A DNA stretch of 64,000 nt from Maribellus comscasis (GCF_009762775.1 NZ_CP046401.1:1674001-1738000), one strand, 5' to 3'. Shown: positions 29,662 through 39,300, numbered from the stretch's first letter. The notes: generated from the letters alone by a model not told the origin. Made by a program: numbers and translations.

Positions 29662-31449
29662 ATGGAGAACATTCGGAATTTTTGCATCATAGCTCATATC
29701 GACCACGGAAAAAGTACACTGGCCGACCGTTTACTGGAGAATACCAAAACAGTTGGAGAAAGAGATATGCACGACCAGGTACTTGACAGCATGGAACTGG
29801 AACAGGAAAGAGGCATTACCATTAAAAGTCATGCCATTCAAATGGACTATGTACATGAAGGAAAGGAATATAAACTCAATTTAATTGATACTCCCGGACA
29901 CGTTGATTTTTCCTACGAGGTTTCACGTTCGATAAAAGCGTGTGAAGGGGCACTTTTAATTATTGATGCTACACAGGGAATTCAGGCCCAGACCATTTCA
30001 AACCTGTATCTGGCAATAGAACATGATCTGGAGATTATTCCGATTCTCAATAAAATGGATCTTCCGAATGCAATGCCGGAAGTTGTAGAAGACCAAATTA
30101 TTGATTTGATTGGCTGCGACCACGAAGATATTATCCGCGCAAGTGGAAAAACAGGAGAAGGAGTTGAAGCTATTTTAACAAATATTGTTGAAAAGGTGCC
30201 GCCTCCCAAAGGAGATCCAAATGCACCGCTGCAAGCCCTTATTTTTGATTCTGTTTTTAACTCATTTCGCGGGATTATTGCATATTTCAAGATTATCAAC
30301 GGACAAATCCGGAAAAAAGATCTGGTTAAATTTGTAGCTACAGGAAAAGAATACGATGCAGATGAAATAGGCGTTTTAAAACTCGGACTGGTTCCCAAGA
30401 ATGTTTTATCCACCGGAGACGTCGGGTACATTATTTCCGGGATAAAGACAGCCAAGGAAGTAAAAGTTGGGGATACCATAACGCATGTTGAAAAACCTTG
30501 CCAAAAGGCCATATCAGGTTTTGAGGAAGTAAAACCAATGGTATTTGCGGGTGTATATCCCATTGATGCTGATGATTATGAGGATCTGAGAGCAGCAATG
30601 GACAAACTTCAACTCAACGATGCCTCCTTAACTTTTGAACCTGAATCTTCTGCCGCTCTCGGATTTGGTTTTCGATGTGGTTTCCTTGGCTTACTACACA
30701 TGGAGATTATACAGGAACGATTGGAACGTGAATACGAAATGAATGTTATCACAACTGTTCCCAACGTTTCCTACCTTGTTCATTTAACCGACGGTTCAAC
30801 ACAAACCGTTTACAATCCTTCCGGGATGCCAACTTCAACAATCATTCAGGAAATTGAAGAACCATATATTCGCGCAAACATTATTACAGCTTCGGAATTT
30901 ATCGGACCGGTTATGACACTTTGCCTCGACAAACGCGGAACTTTGGTTAGCCAGAACTACTTAACTTCGGAGCGGGCAGAATTGGTTTTTAATTTGCCTT
31001 TGGGCGAAATTGTGTTCGATTTTTATGATAAACTGAAAAGCATTTCAAAAGGGTACGCTTCTTTTGATTACCATATTAGTGGTTTTAAACCCGCCAAACT
31101 GGTTCGGCTTGACATTCTGCTAAATGGCGAAATGGTTGATGCGCTTTCCACGCTTATCCATTTCGACAACGCCTATAACTTCGGCCGCCGGATGTGTGAA
31201 AAGTTAAAAGAACTCATTCCCAGACAACAATTCGACATTGCTATCCAGGCTGCCATAGGAGCGAAAATCATCGCTCGCGAAACCGTAAAAGCTGTTCGTA
31301 AAGATGTAACAGCCAAATGTTACGGGGGTGACATTACCAGAAAACGTAAATTACTGGAAAAACAGAAAAAAGGTAAAAAACGGATGAAACAAGTAGGGAA
31401 TGTAGAGGTACCTCAAAAAGCTTTTTTAGCGGTTCTGAAACTTGATTAG
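29662..31449 (+). CDS. lepA: Elongation factor 4 (LepA)
   Basis: A 595-residue translational GTPase that acts on stalled or mistranslocated ribosomes. G1 is AHIDHGKST (residues 11-19), with DTPGHVDF and NKMD following. The LepA-specific C-terminal region is present ([23 protein letters not shown] near the end, then KKGKKRMK). Length is normal for the family. It is followed by a stem-loop at 31511-31530 between convergent genes. Confidence 0.99.
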   Translation: MENIRNFCIIAHIDHGKSTLADRLLENTKTVGERDMHDQVLDSMELEQERGITIKSHAIQMDYVHEGKEYKLNLIDTPGHVDFSYEVSRSIKACEGALLIIDATQGIQAQTISNLYLAIEHDLEIIPILNKMDLPNAMPEVVEDQIIDLIGCDHEDIIRASGKTGEGVEAILTNIVEKVPPPKGDPNAPLQALIFDSVFNSFRGIIAYFKIINGQIRKKDLVKFVATGKEYDADEIGVLKLGLVPKNVLSTGDVGYIISGIKTAKEVKVGDTITHVEKPCQKAISGFEEVKPMVFAGVYPIDADDYEDLRAAMDKLQLNDASLTFEPESSAALGFGFRCGFLGLLHMEIIQERLEREYEMNVITTVPNVSYLVHLTDGSTQTVYNPSGMPTSTIIQEIEEPYIRANIITASEFIGPVMTLCLDKRGTLVSQNYLTSERAELVFNLPLGEIVFDFYDKLKSISKGYASFDYHISGFKPAKLVRLDILLNGEMVDALSTLIHFDNAYNFGRRMCEKLKELIPRQQFDIAIQAAIGAKIIARETVKAVRKDVTAKCYGGDITRKRKLLEKQKKGKKRMKQVGNVEVPQKAFLAVLKLD

Positions 31450-31510
31450 AACTCTTTTTGATCAAAACCAGAATTTCTTCCAGTTGATCCGGAAAGTTAG
31501 TATGATTTAA

Positions 31511-31530
31511 ATCCCCGTATTCACGGGGAT
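31511..31530. terminator. Stem-loop between convergent lepA and response regulator
   Basis: ATCCCCGT and ACGGGGAT form a perfect 8-bp stem with a 4-nt loop, placed between two convergent genes. Neither side has a strong U tract, so it is a bidirectional terminator of modest quality. Confidence 0.6.
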
Positions 31531-31538
31531 AATATCTG

Positions 31539-32234
31539 TCAAACGATTAATTTATATCCTTTCCCGTGTACATTTATAATTTCTACTGTAGGTTCATCCT
31601 TCAGATGTTTACGTAACTTTGTAATATAAACATCCATACTTCTGGCATTGAAATAATTATCGTCAATCCAAATTGATTTTAAAGCATAATTCCGTTCCAA
31701 CACTTTGTTGGCGTTTTGACAAAGAAGCTTTAGCAAATCCGATTCTTTTGTGGTCAGTTTAACTGTCTCGTCGCCATCAGAAAGAATTTGTTTACGGGTA
31801 TCAAAAGTATATTTCCCCAAAGTAAATATCTGTTGAGCATTTGACTGACTCTCTTGCGAAGTTCTTCTTAAAATTGCCTCAATTCTGAGAATCAGTTCTT
31901 CCATACTAAAAGGTTTGGTGATATAATCATCGGCCCCCATTTTGAACCCTTCCAGCACGTCCTCTTTCAAATTTTTTGCAGTCAGAAAAATAATCGGAAT
32001 ATCCGAATTAATAATACGGATGTCTTTTGCCAGTGTAAATCCATCTTTTTTGGGCATCATAATATCCAAAACGCAAATATCATAATGTTCTTTTACAAAA
32101 CCTTTATAGGCAGCTTCTCCATCAGGAAACAGATTAGCGTCGTAACCTTTTGCGATTAAATATTCTTTTAACAGTAATCCTAAATTCTCATCGTCTTCGG
32201 CAAGTAATAATTTTGTTTTTTGTTCCATGGTCAT
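31539..32234 (-). CDS. OmpR-family response regulator
   Basis: A 231-residue two-component regulator. The receiver domain has the acidic pair EDDE (about residues 13-16), the phosphoacceptor Asp57 in VLDIMMP, and Lys in KPFSMEEL. The C-terminal winged helix matches OmpR/PhoB (LTTKESDLLKLLC, then RSMDVYITKLRKHL). It overlaps the histidine kinase gene by 4 bp, so the two are a cognate pair. The arrangement recalls the Bacteroidota RprX/RprY pair, but this is only a resemblance. Confidence 0.93.
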   Translation of the reverse strand: MTMEQKTKLLLAEDDENLGLLLKEYLIAKGYDANLFPDGEAAYKGFVKEHYDICVLDIMMPKKDGFTLAKDIRIINSDIPIIFLTAKNLKEDVLEGFKMGADDYITKPFSMEELILRIEAILRRTSQESQSNAQQIFTLGKYTFDTRKQILSDGDETVKLTTKESDLLKLLCQNANKVLERNYALKSIWIDDNYFNARSMDVYITKLRKHLKDEPTVEIINVHGKGYKLIV

Positions 32235-33796
32235 TTATTTATTTGTGGGAATAAGATACTAAATTTTGTCCCTTTATTAACAGCGCTCTCAACTTTTATT
32301 GTACCATTGTGCGAATCAACTATCTTTTTCACATAACTTAATCCTAATCCGAATCCCTTTACATTATGAATATTTCCGGTAGGCACGCGGTAAAAACGGT
32401 CAAATATTTGTGCATGGTGCTCTTTTGAAATTCCAATTCCTTTATCTTCAACCGAGATTACAACAAATTCTTTCTTATTATATGTCGTTACTTTTATCTC
32501 CGGTATCTCCTGACTGTATTTCATGGCATTATCAAGCAAGTTAAATACCACGTTGGTAATGTGTACCTCATCCCCTTTTACCATTGGATCGTCAGCGTTG
32601 ATTTCAGTAATAAGATTTCCATTTTTACTTTTTACCCTGAGCTCAAAATTCCCGGTAACTGTTTCAATCATTTTATTTACATCGAACTCTTTAAACTTGA
32701 ATTTTAAACGTCCTTCATTAAAAACAGCCATTTGCAGCACTTTCTCAACCTGAAACCCCAGACGTTTACTTTCTGTACTTATAACATTTGCAACATGCTC
32801 AATCGTTCTGGGTGTATTTGCCACACTTCCATCCTGAAGCATCTGACTTGCAAGCGAAATGGTTGAAATCGGTGTTTTCAATTCATGCGTCATATTGTTG
32901 ATGAAGTCGTTTTTTATCATCGATAATTTTTTCTGTCGGAAAATTACTGTTAATGTATAGGCAAAAATTCCTATCAGCAACGCGGTTAAAATCAGGGTAG
33001 GAATAATGGTCAGACCGGTTTCACGCAACAGATATCCCGAACGTTTTGGAAAATAGATATGAAGATAGTTCGGTTTGGCTCCATTTCTATCCATTTGAAA
33101 AAGTGGCTGTGAAAACTCGCCTTTCTTTGCATTTTTATTAAAATTTTCATCTCCAATCATTATTTTATCCTGTCCGAGATTGGAATTCTTTACCGCATAT
33201 TCATAATCCAAATCAATACCAGCTGCCCTTACCTCACTTGCCAAAACCTGAGCTAAAAACACAGTATCTATTCTTTCTTCAATCGGCCGGTCTTCAAGGT
33301 AAATTTCATACTTGTCTATGCTATTATCAAATAACCACCGCTCCAACCTCTGTCTCTGATTGGCTATCATCCGGTTAATATCAGGCAGAGTTTTTCTCAG
33401 CGTACCACCCTCGCCTGTAGAATCTACGCCAATGGTCGAATCTACTGTATTTATCTGCACCTGCTCTCTGTAGTAGCCGGAAACACTGTTTTCCGTTACA
33501 TTTAGTTTAAATTCGAATGCACCATTCCCTGAGTTATTTCTGGGAAAAGGAATAAAATCTTCTTTGGGCAGATTTGAACCTGGGAACTGACCGATATCTG
33601 CATAATACTGTGCTTCACGCTTTTCATATGTTTCCAAATGCGCGGCCACCCTCATCAAAACATTTGCCACCAAACGGTTAAACTGCTCTTCCCGAATATC
33701 GGCAGCGCGTTTTATCAAATGCGTTTGAACAAATATCAAACCCGAAAGCACAACAGCCATCAAAAATATTAATGTAATCAACATTTTTCTGCTCAT
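32231..33796 (-). CDS. Sensor histidine kinase
   Basis: A 521-residue membrane kinase. One helix is at residues 5-24 and a second near 263-288, enclosing a periplasmic sensor region of about 235 residues with no recognisable ligand fold. The dimerisation/phosphoacceptor segment is NMTHELKTPIS (about residue 300), followed by an HATPase domain with NLLDNAMKYS, DKGIGIS and GFGLGLSYVKKI. The signal is unknown. A TATATTTG -7 element (33801-33808, minus strand) ends only 4 bp before the ATG, so the transcript may be nearly leaderless. Confidence 0.93.
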   Translation of the reverse strand: MSRKMLITLIFLMAVVLSGLIFVQTHLIKRAADIREEQFNRLVANVLMRVAAHLETYEKREAQYYADIGQFPGSNLPKEDFIPFPRNNSGNGAFEFKLNVTENSVSGYYREQVQINTVDSTIGVDSTGEGGTLRKTLPDINRMIANQRQRLERWLFDNSIDKYEIYLEDRPIEERIDTVFLAQVLASEVRAAGIDLDYEYAVKNSNLGQDKIMIGDENFNKNAKKGEFSQPLFQMDRNGAKPNYLHIYFPKRSGYLLRETGLTIIPTLILTALLIGIFAYTLTVIFRQKKLSMIKNDFINNMTHELKTPISTISLASQMLQDGSVANTPRTIEHVANVISTESKRLGFQVEKVLQMAVFNEGRLKFKFKEFDVNKMIETVTGNFELRVKSKNGNLITEINADDPMVKGDEVHITNVVFNLLDNAMKYSQEIPEIKVTTYNKKEFVVISVEDKGIGISKEHHAQIFDRFYRVPTGNIHNVKGFGLGLSYVKKIVDSHNGTIKVESAVNKGTKFSILFPQINK

Positions 33797-33897
33797 GCCG
33801 CAAATATAATTTTAATGAAATGCTTGCTGTAACCTACTTAACATTATTTAACACCAGAAAATCAAATGTAAAGTTTATTAACCTGTGCATCTGGCTT

Positions 33898-34479
33898 TTA
33901 TTCCTTTTCCGTGCTTCCCGACAAAACAGATTCAATAACCTCCGGAAAATGTTTATATTCCAGTTCGTGTACTTTTTTTGCAACAATCTCCGGCGTATCA
34001 GAAGGCTCAATTTTACATTTTGCCTGGAAAATTAATTTCCCGTCATCATACTTCTCATTTACATAATGAACAGAAATTCCCGATTCCAAATCTCTATTCT
34101 CCACAACGGCCTTATGAACATTCATCCCGTACATTCCTTTCCCCCCGTATTTGGGCAATAATGCCGGATGAATATTTATTATCGGAAAATTTTGAATCAA
34201 ATTATCGGGGATTAACCACAGAAAACCGGCCAAAACTACTAAATCAACCTTACGTTTTTTTAATATATTCAGCATTTCCTGACTTTTATAAAACGTCTCT
34301 CTGTCAAATATAAATGTATCAATGCTAAATTTCTCTGCTCTTTCCAGAACATAAGCCTTAGGATTATTACACCAAACAGAATCAACATCAACAATTTCAT
34401 TATCAGCGAAATACTCTATAACATTTTGTACATTAGTTCCTGACCCAGAAGCAAATAAAGCTATTTTCTTAACATTCAT
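33898..34479 (-). CDS. purN: Phosphoribosylglycinamide formyltransferase
   Basis: A 193-residue purine-biosynthesis enzyme that transfers a formyl group from 10-formyl-THF to GAR. The phosphate-binding start is ALFASGSGTNVQN, and the catalytic Asn and His lie in INIHPALLPKYGGKGMYG. ISVHYVNEKYDDGKLIFQ holds the catalytic Asp region. The ATG at 34479 is chosen over one 45 bp upstream because MNVKKIALFASGSG matches the family start. It is convergent with nothing and divergent from acpP. Confidence 0.94.
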   Translation of the reverse strand: MNVKKIALFASGSGTNVQNVIEYFADNEIVDVDSVWCNNPKAYVLERAEKFSIDTFIFDRETFYKSQEMLNILKKRKVDLVVLAGFLWLIPDNLIQNFPIINIHPALLPKYGGKGMYGMNVHKAVVENRDLESGISVHYVNEKYDDGKLIFQAKCKIEPSDTPEIVAKKVHELEYKHFPEVIESVLSGSTEKE

Positions 34480-34583
34480 TTCATATTGTTTTTTACAGAT
34501 AGAACATTTGACTAATTTGTTCAAATCAAGAAGCTTACAAATGAATTCTACCCCCCTGTTTATATCTTTTTTTAAATTTTTTC

Positions 34584-34615
34584 TTTGAAATATAAAACGT
34601 AAATTTATTACTTTG
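34584..34615 (+). promoter_or_regulatory. Promoter of the acpP-fabF-rnc operon
   Basis: TTTG at 34584-34587, a 20-nt spacer and TTACTTTG at 34608-34615 fit the Bacteroidota housekeeping promoter with one mismatch in the -7 element. It lies 49 bp before the acpP ATG. Confidence 0.68.
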
Positions 34616-34663
34616 CACGGAATTATTTAAAAACAAAATTAGTATTAATCAAAAATTACAATT

Positions 34664-34900
34664 ATGTCTGACGTTGCAGCAAAAGTAAAAGCTATTATCG
34701 TTGATAAATTAGGCGTTGATGAAAGTGAAGTTACTCCTGAAGCTTCCTTTACAAATGATTTAGGTGCCGACTCACTTGACACTGTTGAGCTGATTATGGA
34801 ATTCGAAAAAGAATTTGACCTCGCTATTCCAGACGATCAAGCTGAAAAAATTTCAACGGTAGGTGAGGCTATTGCACATATCGAAGAAGCTACAAAGTAA
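34664..34900 (+). CDS. acpP: Acyl carrier protein
   Basis: A 78-residue acidic carrier protein of fatty acid synthesis. The 4'-phosphopantetheine attachment serine is Ser37 in [15 protein letters not shown]. Length and helix pattern are typical. It is the first gene of acpP-fabF-rnc, an order widely seen in bacteria, with 21 bp to fabF. Confidence 0.98.
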   Translation: MSDVAAKVKAIIVDKLGVDESEVTPEASFTNDLGADSLDTVELIMEFEKEFDLAIPDDQAEKISTVGEAIAHIEEATK

Positions 34901-34921
34901 TTATATTCAGAAAAATTATTT

Positions 34922-36166
34922 ATGGAATTAAGGCGGGTAGTAATAACCGGTTTAGGAACTGTTAATCCTTTGGGAAACACCGTTGATGAATACTGGGAAA
35001 ATCTGAAAAACGGGGTTAGCGGTGCTGCACCTATTGAAAAATTTGATGCAGCGAAGCACAAAACCCAATTTGCCTGCGAGGTAAAAAACTTTGATCCTGA
35101 ACTTTACGGGATGGCAAGAAAGGATAGTCGCAAATACGATTTGTACACACAATATGCATTTGCGAGTACCGACCTGGCTGTTAAAGACTCAGGGTTAAAC
35201 CTTGAAGAGATTGACCATGACAGAGCTGGTGTTATCTGGGGAGCGGGAATAGGCGGACTTCAAACTTTTTTTGAAGAAGCCAGAAACTATAAAGATGAAA
35301 ACCCCCGGTTCTCTCCATTCTTTATTCCCAAAATGATTGCGAATATAGCCGGTGGACTATTATCGATAAAATACGGTTTTAGAGGACCTAATTTTACCAC
35401 AGTTACTGCCTGCGCGTCTGCTTCCCATGCTATGATTGAAGCATTTAACATGATTCGTCTGGGGAAAGCAGATATTATGATTACAGGTGGTTCGGAAGCC
35501 GGTGTAAACGAAGCAGGAATCGCCGGCTTTAATTCTATGAGAGCCATCTCAACCCGTAACGATGACCCGAAAACAGCATCAAGGCCTTTTGATAAGGATC
35601 GTGATGGATTTGTTATGGGTGAAGGTTCTGCAGCTTTCATTTTTGAAGATTATGAAAGCGCGGTAAAACGGGGAGCTAAAATTTATGCTGAAATGGGTGG
35701 CGGAGGAATGTCTGCTGACGCATTTCATATGACTGCTCCGGACCCGGAAGGAAAAGGTGCAAACCTGGTTATGAAATGGGCTTTGGAAGATGCTGGAATT
35801 ACGGTGAATGACGTCGATTACATCAATGTACACGGTACTTCTACTCCGCTTGGAGATATTGCTGAACCAAAGGCTATTATCAAAACATTTGGCGAACATG
35901 CTTATAAATTAGCAATCAGTTCAACAAAATCAATGACCGGGCATTTACTGGGTGCAGCAGGTGCAGTTGAAGGCCTGGCAAGTATTTTGGCCATTAACAA
36001 CAGTTTGATTCCACCAACAATAAACCATTTCACCGACGATCCTGAAATTGACAGCAATTTGGATTTCACATTCAATGTTGCCAAAAAGCGTGAAATAAAT
36101 GTTGCAATCAGCAACACATTTGGTTTTGGCGGACACAATGCAACTTTAGTTTTCAAAAAACTATAG
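34922..36166 (+). CDS. fabF: 3-oxoacyl-[acyl-carrier-protein] synthase II
   Basis: A 414-residue condensing enzyme that extends acyl-ACP with malonyl-ACP. The catalytic triad is visible: Cys164 in VTACASASHAM, His in NVHGTSTPLGD, and His in KSMTGHLLGAAGAVE. The C-terminal NTFGFGGHNATL loop is standard. It lies in the acpP-fabF-rnc operon. Confidence 0.98.
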   Translation: MELRRVVITGLGTVNPLGNTVDEYWENLKNGVSGAAPIEKFDAAKHKTQFACEVKNFDPELYGMARKDSRKYDLYTQYAFASTDLAVKDSGLNLEEIDHDRAGVIWGAGIGGLQTFFEEARNYKDENPRFSPFFIPKMIANIAGGLLSIKYGFRGPNFTTVTACASASHAMIEAFNMIRLGKADIMITGGSEAGVNEAGIAGFNSMRAISTRNDDPKTASRPFDKDRDGFVMGEGSAAFIFEDYESAVKRGAKIYAEMGGGGMSADAFHMTAPDPEGKGANLVMKWALEDAGITVNDVDYINVHGTSTPLGDIAEPKAIIKTFGEHAYKLAISSTKSMTGHLLGAAGAVEGLASILAINNSLIPPTINHFTDDPEIDSNLDFTFNVAKKREINVAISNTFGFGGHNATLVFKKL

Positions 36167-36172
36167 AAAACT

Positions 36173-36913
36173 GTGGTTAGAAAAATAGTACAACGGGTAA
36201 AACTCTTTTCGTCCTCTCGGAAAGAGTTTTACTTGTTTCTAAAGGAGATACTTGGTTTCTATCCCGGAAATTTAAAATTATACGACCTTGCATTTATTCA
36301 TAAATCAGCTTCTACCATCGATTCGCAAGGCAACTATGTGAATAACGAAAGGCTGGAGTATTTGGGAGACGCTATTTTGGGAGCCATCATTGCCGACTTT
36401 TTGTATAACAGATTTCCGCAGGAAGATGAAGGATTTCTTACCAAAACCCGATCAAAGCTGGTAAACCGTACCTTTTTAACCAAGCTGACCTACGACATGG
36501 GGCTTAACGTGTTTATCGATTCAAATACCACTAAAAATATCGACAGCAGCCATATTTACGGTGATGCTCTGGAAGCTTTAATTGGAGCCATTTATCTTGA
36601 CAAGGATTACCAAACAGCGAAATATTTCGTAACAAAAAAAATCCTTTCACAATTTGTTAATCTGAACGAGATTGAACAAAAAGACACCAACTTTAAAAGC
36701 CAGTTAATAGAGTGGAGTCAGAAAAATAAAAAAGAAGTTGTATTTCAAACAACCGAAGAAACAAGTGAACGCAACAAACAACCCCGTTTTATTGCCACTG
36801 TTGAGGTAGAAAATGTTGAGATAGGAAAAGGAGAAGGTACATCCAAAAAGGAAGCGCAACAAAATGCTGCCCGCCAAACGCTGGAAAAGCTGGATTATTT
36901 ACATTTTCAGTAG
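36173..36913 (+). CDS. rnc: Ribonuclease III
   Basis: A 246-residue double-stranded-RNA endonuclease for rRNA and mRNA processing. The catalytic signature NERLEYLGDAILG is at about residues 58-70 and the second acidic site GDALEALIGAIYLD at about 130-143. A dsRNA-binding domain follows (SQLIEWSQKNKKE ... GTSKKEAQQNAARQTLEKL). The start is GTG at 36173, 6 bp after the fabF stop; the nearby upstream context supports no ATG. Confidence 0.97.
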   Translation: MVRKIVQRVKLFSSSRKEFYLFLKEILGFYPGNLKLYDLAFIHKSASTIDSQGNYVNNERLEYLGDAILGAIIADFLYNRFPQEDEGFLTKTRSKLVNRTFLTKLTYDMGLNVFIDSNTTKNIDSSHIYGDALEALIGAIYLDKDYQTAKYFVTKKILSQFVNLNEIEQKDTNFKSQLIEWSQKNKKEVVFQTTEETSERNKQPRFIATVEVENVEIGKGEGTSKKEAQQNAARQTLEKLDYLHFQ

Positions 36914-36943
36914 TTACTGCTAAAACAAACCGATTTCGATTGT

Positions 36944-36951
36944 TATATTTG
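36944..36951 (+). promoter_or_regulatory. Candidate -7 element for the LAB_N gene
   Basis: TATATTTG matches TAnnTTTG and ends 20 bp before the ATG at 36972, just past the rnc stop. It suggests the next gene has its own promoter. No clear -33 TTTG at the right distance. Confidence 0.45.
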
Positions 36952-36971
36952 CCCCGTTTTTAAAACCGACA

Positions 36972-37658
36972 ATGAACGAGTATTTGATTTATTCACTGGG
37001 TTTTTTAGCTCAAATTCTGTTTTTTGTAAGAACCATTGCCCAATGGTTTAAATCGGAACAGGAAGGCGAAGTATATTCTCCGGTTGTATACTGGCAAATC
37101 AGTCTGGTTGGTTCCATCCTGATGCTCACGTATGGAATACTGCGAAATGATTTTGCAATTGTAATCGGCCAATTTCTGGTTTATTCCATTTACATACGCA
37201 ATCTCCAGTTAAAAAAAGCCTGGAAGCGAATGCCGTTATTTTCAAGGATACTTGCGGTGGTAATACCTCTGATTTATCTGGCGTGGTTGATTTTTTCAGG
37301 TAATTTTAATGCCATTTTTAAAAATGAAAATGTTTCGGTATTCTGGATGATTTGGGGTACTACGGCTCAACTTATTTTTATATCACGCTTTTTCTACCAG
37401 TGGATATATTCAGAAAAAGAAAAGGAGTCTTTGCTGCCGCTTGGTTTTTGGCTTATCAGTACCACCGGTTCATTAATGATTTTTACGTACGCAGTTTATC
37501 GTTTGGATCCGGTACTTTTTGCTGCTCATAGCCTGGGGCTTTTTATTTATTTCAGAAATATTCTGTTACATTTTGGAAAGGGAAGCCTGTTTTCCAAACT
37601 AAACAAAATTCCGTTTTTAAATAAATTTATTACCAGGGTGTCCGATAAAATAAAATAA
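36972..37658 (+). CDS. Membrane protein with two lipid-A-disaccharide-synthase N-terminal (LAB_N) repeats
   Basis: A 228-residue integral membrane protein. Residues about 8-80 and 120-200 are internal repeats: AQILFFVRTIAQWFKSE with GSILMLTYGILRND, then AQLIFISRFFYQWIYSE with GSLMIFTYAVYRLD. Each repeat has three helices and matches the LAB_N module, otherwise fused to LpxB or found alone. The three-helix duplication resembles PQ-loop/SWEET-like architecture. Role in lipid A or lipid-sugar handling is inferred from the module name only. It follows rnc by 58 bp. Confidence 0.82.
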   Translation: MNEYLIYSLGFLAQILFFVRTIAQWFKSEQEGEVYSPVVYWQISLVGSILMLTYGILRNDFAIVIGQFLVYSIYIRNLQLKKAWKRMPLFSRILAVVIPLIYLAWLIFSGNFNAIFKNENVSVFWMIWGTTAQLIFISRFFYQWIYSEKEKESLLPLGFWLISTTGSLMIFTYAVYRLDPVLFAAHSLGLFIYFRNILLHFGKGSLFSKLNKIPFLNKFITRVSDKIK

Positions 37659-37661
37659 AAT

Positions 37662-37694
37662 AAAGGCCAATCCGGCGTTTCCAAACTGACCTTT
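37662..37694. terminator. Bidirectional terminator between convergent genes
   Basis: AAAGGCCA (37662-37669) pairs with TGACCTTT (37687-37694), one G-T pair included. T-rich tracts follow on the minus strand and an A/T-rich tract on the plus strand. It separates the LAB_N gene from the convergent Ntn hydrolase gene. Confidence 0.65.
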
Positions 37695-37713
37695 AAAAAT
37701 ATTTTTATCCTGT

Positions 37714-38889
37714 TTATTTAATCCTCTTCCAATCCAATACATCGACAACAATTGTTGTGTCCGATTTTACTTCCATTACTTCTTCTCCAATCTTCTGATT
37801 ATTAAGCCCAAGCAGAACGCACTCTCCCTTCTCTGTTGCAAACGTATAAGCAAACAACTTACCCTCTTTTAAAGAAATCGTTTTCTGAAAAACACTCCCC
37901 GTTTGTTTTTCCATCTCAACTCCTGGTTCATCCCAATCGCCTAGTTCCCGGGCATTACCTTGCAGGTATAATTTACTGTTTTCAAATGGCTTTTTGGCAT
38001 TTACTTTAAATGTGATTGAATGAGAGGGCAAATCCTCAAAATTATCAACACAATCACTCATATACCGAAAAATAAGTTCTGCATTGGTTTGCGGGAAAAA
38101 AGAACGAACAAGATATTTTTTTTCTCCTTTTTCAAATTCGTTTTGAAGGTCGAACGCTTTCCGAAAACTGAAATTGTGAAAATTATACAAGTACATTTTT
38201 CGTTTTTTTAAATCACAGAGATTGGAATAAACGGTAGGAAATTTCCCTTCAGCATGAGTCAAGGATAATATTTCCTCGAATAACGAAACAGAAGGCTCAT
38301 TTTCAGAGAGCATTTTTTTTGCTGTTGCGTATCTGTTACACTCTTTTTCCGGATGAAATGTTTCTGTAAGATTAAAGTTTGTTGCTATCAAAAAATTATC
38401 GTCACCTTTTCGAATATAATTCATTCTATTGTTTCCCCACTCAAAAACAACAGCGCCGCCTTTTGCATCAGCAACCAGGATGTGACTAAATTTTAAATAC
38501 GGTTGCGAATACTTTTGAACAAACTCAATGGCTTCCTCCACGGTTTTACACTTTTCCAGAACAGTTTCGAAAATATACCGTCCCTGATACTCAGGCAAAT
38601 TCCACCCACTCATTTCAACTGCTGGCGTGCTGGCTCCGTCAAAAAACAAACCGTGTTCATTCATTCCTCCCTGATAATTTCCATCACCTTTAAATCCCCA
38701 AAAAATTCTGCCAAATTTTGTGTCCGAAGGCGGAATAATATGAATGACTGTATTTGTTGTACACATATCTTCGTTGTTCCCGGCCAGCACAGTACTGTTT
38801 GAAGAAGCCGTAAAGATTGTACATCCAAAAGAAATGTGTAAAAATCCGGATAAAAGAATGATACAAAAAAGAATTAGTGTCTTTCTCAT
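37714..38889 (-). CDS. Ntn-type linear amide C-N hydrolase with CBM20-like C-terminal domain
   Basis: A 391-residue exported protein from the ATG at 38889. The signal peptide ends directly before Cys23 (SFG-CTIFTASSNSTVLAGNNED), the expected N-terminal nucleophile of the choloylglycine/acyl-coenzyme A:6-APA acyltransferase-type Ntn fold; signal cleavage would expose it. The Asn-Asn-Glu-Asp run and GGMNEHGLFFDG support the family. The last about 100 residues (ITFKVNAK ... LYLQGNARELGDWDE) look like a CBM20 starch-binding-type beta-sandwich, an unusual partner. Substrate could be an N-acyl amide or a glycan-linked peptide. Confidence 0.82.
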   Translation of the reverse strand: MRKTLILFCIILLSGFLHISFGCTIFTASSNSTVLAGNNEDMCTTNTVIHIIPPSDTKFGRIFWGFKGDGNYQGGMNEHGLFFDGASTPAVEMSGWNLPEYQGRYIFETVLEKCKTVEEAIEFVQKYSQPYLKFSHILVADAKGGAVVFEWGNNRMNYIRKGDDNFLIATNFNLTETFHPEKECNRYATAKKMLSENEPSVSLFEEILSLTHAEGKFPTVYSNLCDLKKRKMYLYNFHNFSFRKAFDLQNEFEKGEKKYLVRSFFPQTNAELIFRYMSDCVDNFEDLPSHSITFKVNAKKPFENSKLYLQGNARELGDWDEPGVEMEKQTGSVFQKTISLKEGKLFAYTFATEKGECVLLGLNNQKIGEEVMEVKSDTTIVVDVLDWKRIK

Positions 38890-38925
38890 AACGCTCAGTT
38901 TTAAATTAAATAAAAACAACTACGC

Positions 38926-39300
38926 TTAAACCTGTTGTTTTGCTTTGATAATTTCTTTTAGGATAACGTAAAAGATCAGAGATAATATCAACACGAAAAA
39001 ACCCCAGATAGGCGCATAAAAACTCACCATTGCGCCTTCCATGACAATTTGAGGGGAAATATCAGCAGCTTCACGAATGGCTTTCAATGCTTCAACAATT
39101 CCAACAATTTGCGATAAGATCCCTGAAGCAGCTGCCAATGCACCTGCCATTAAAACAACATCGAGCAACTTAAAATTATATTCCTTTTTTGTTGCCATCT
39201 GAACAATTTTCCATACAGTTACTCCAACTGCAATTAATGCCACGAATGAAATAAAATTCATAAATGGCCCTCCGTTGCGAAACATTTCTGACAAATTCAT
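38926..39300 (-). CDS. Minimal MotA/TolQ/ExbB-like membrane protein
   Basis: A 124-residue protein with three predicted helices (about 15-30, 48-68, 88-112). The segment GILSQIVGIVEALKAIREAADISPQIVMEGAMVS aligns with the pore region of the ExbB at the window start (GFMGTVIGMIGAFDAIEVAGDISPSLV). The large cytoplasmic domain of ExbB/TolQ is missing, so the protein is about half normal size. It lies 36 bp upstream of the Ntn hydrolase gene on the same strand. A stand-alone proton channel or an accessory membrane protein are both possible. Confidence 0.75.
   Translation of the reverse strand: MNLSEMFRNGGPFMNFISFVALIAVGVTVWKIVQMATKKEYNFKLLDVVLMAGALAAASGILSQIVGIVEALKAIREAADISPQIVMEGAMVSFYAPIWGFFVLILSLIFYVILKEIIKAKQQV

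Noticed and set aside
29982..30563. 193-codon minus-strand frame inside lepA
   Set aside because: Complete overlap with lepA on the opposite strand; no promoter or motif.
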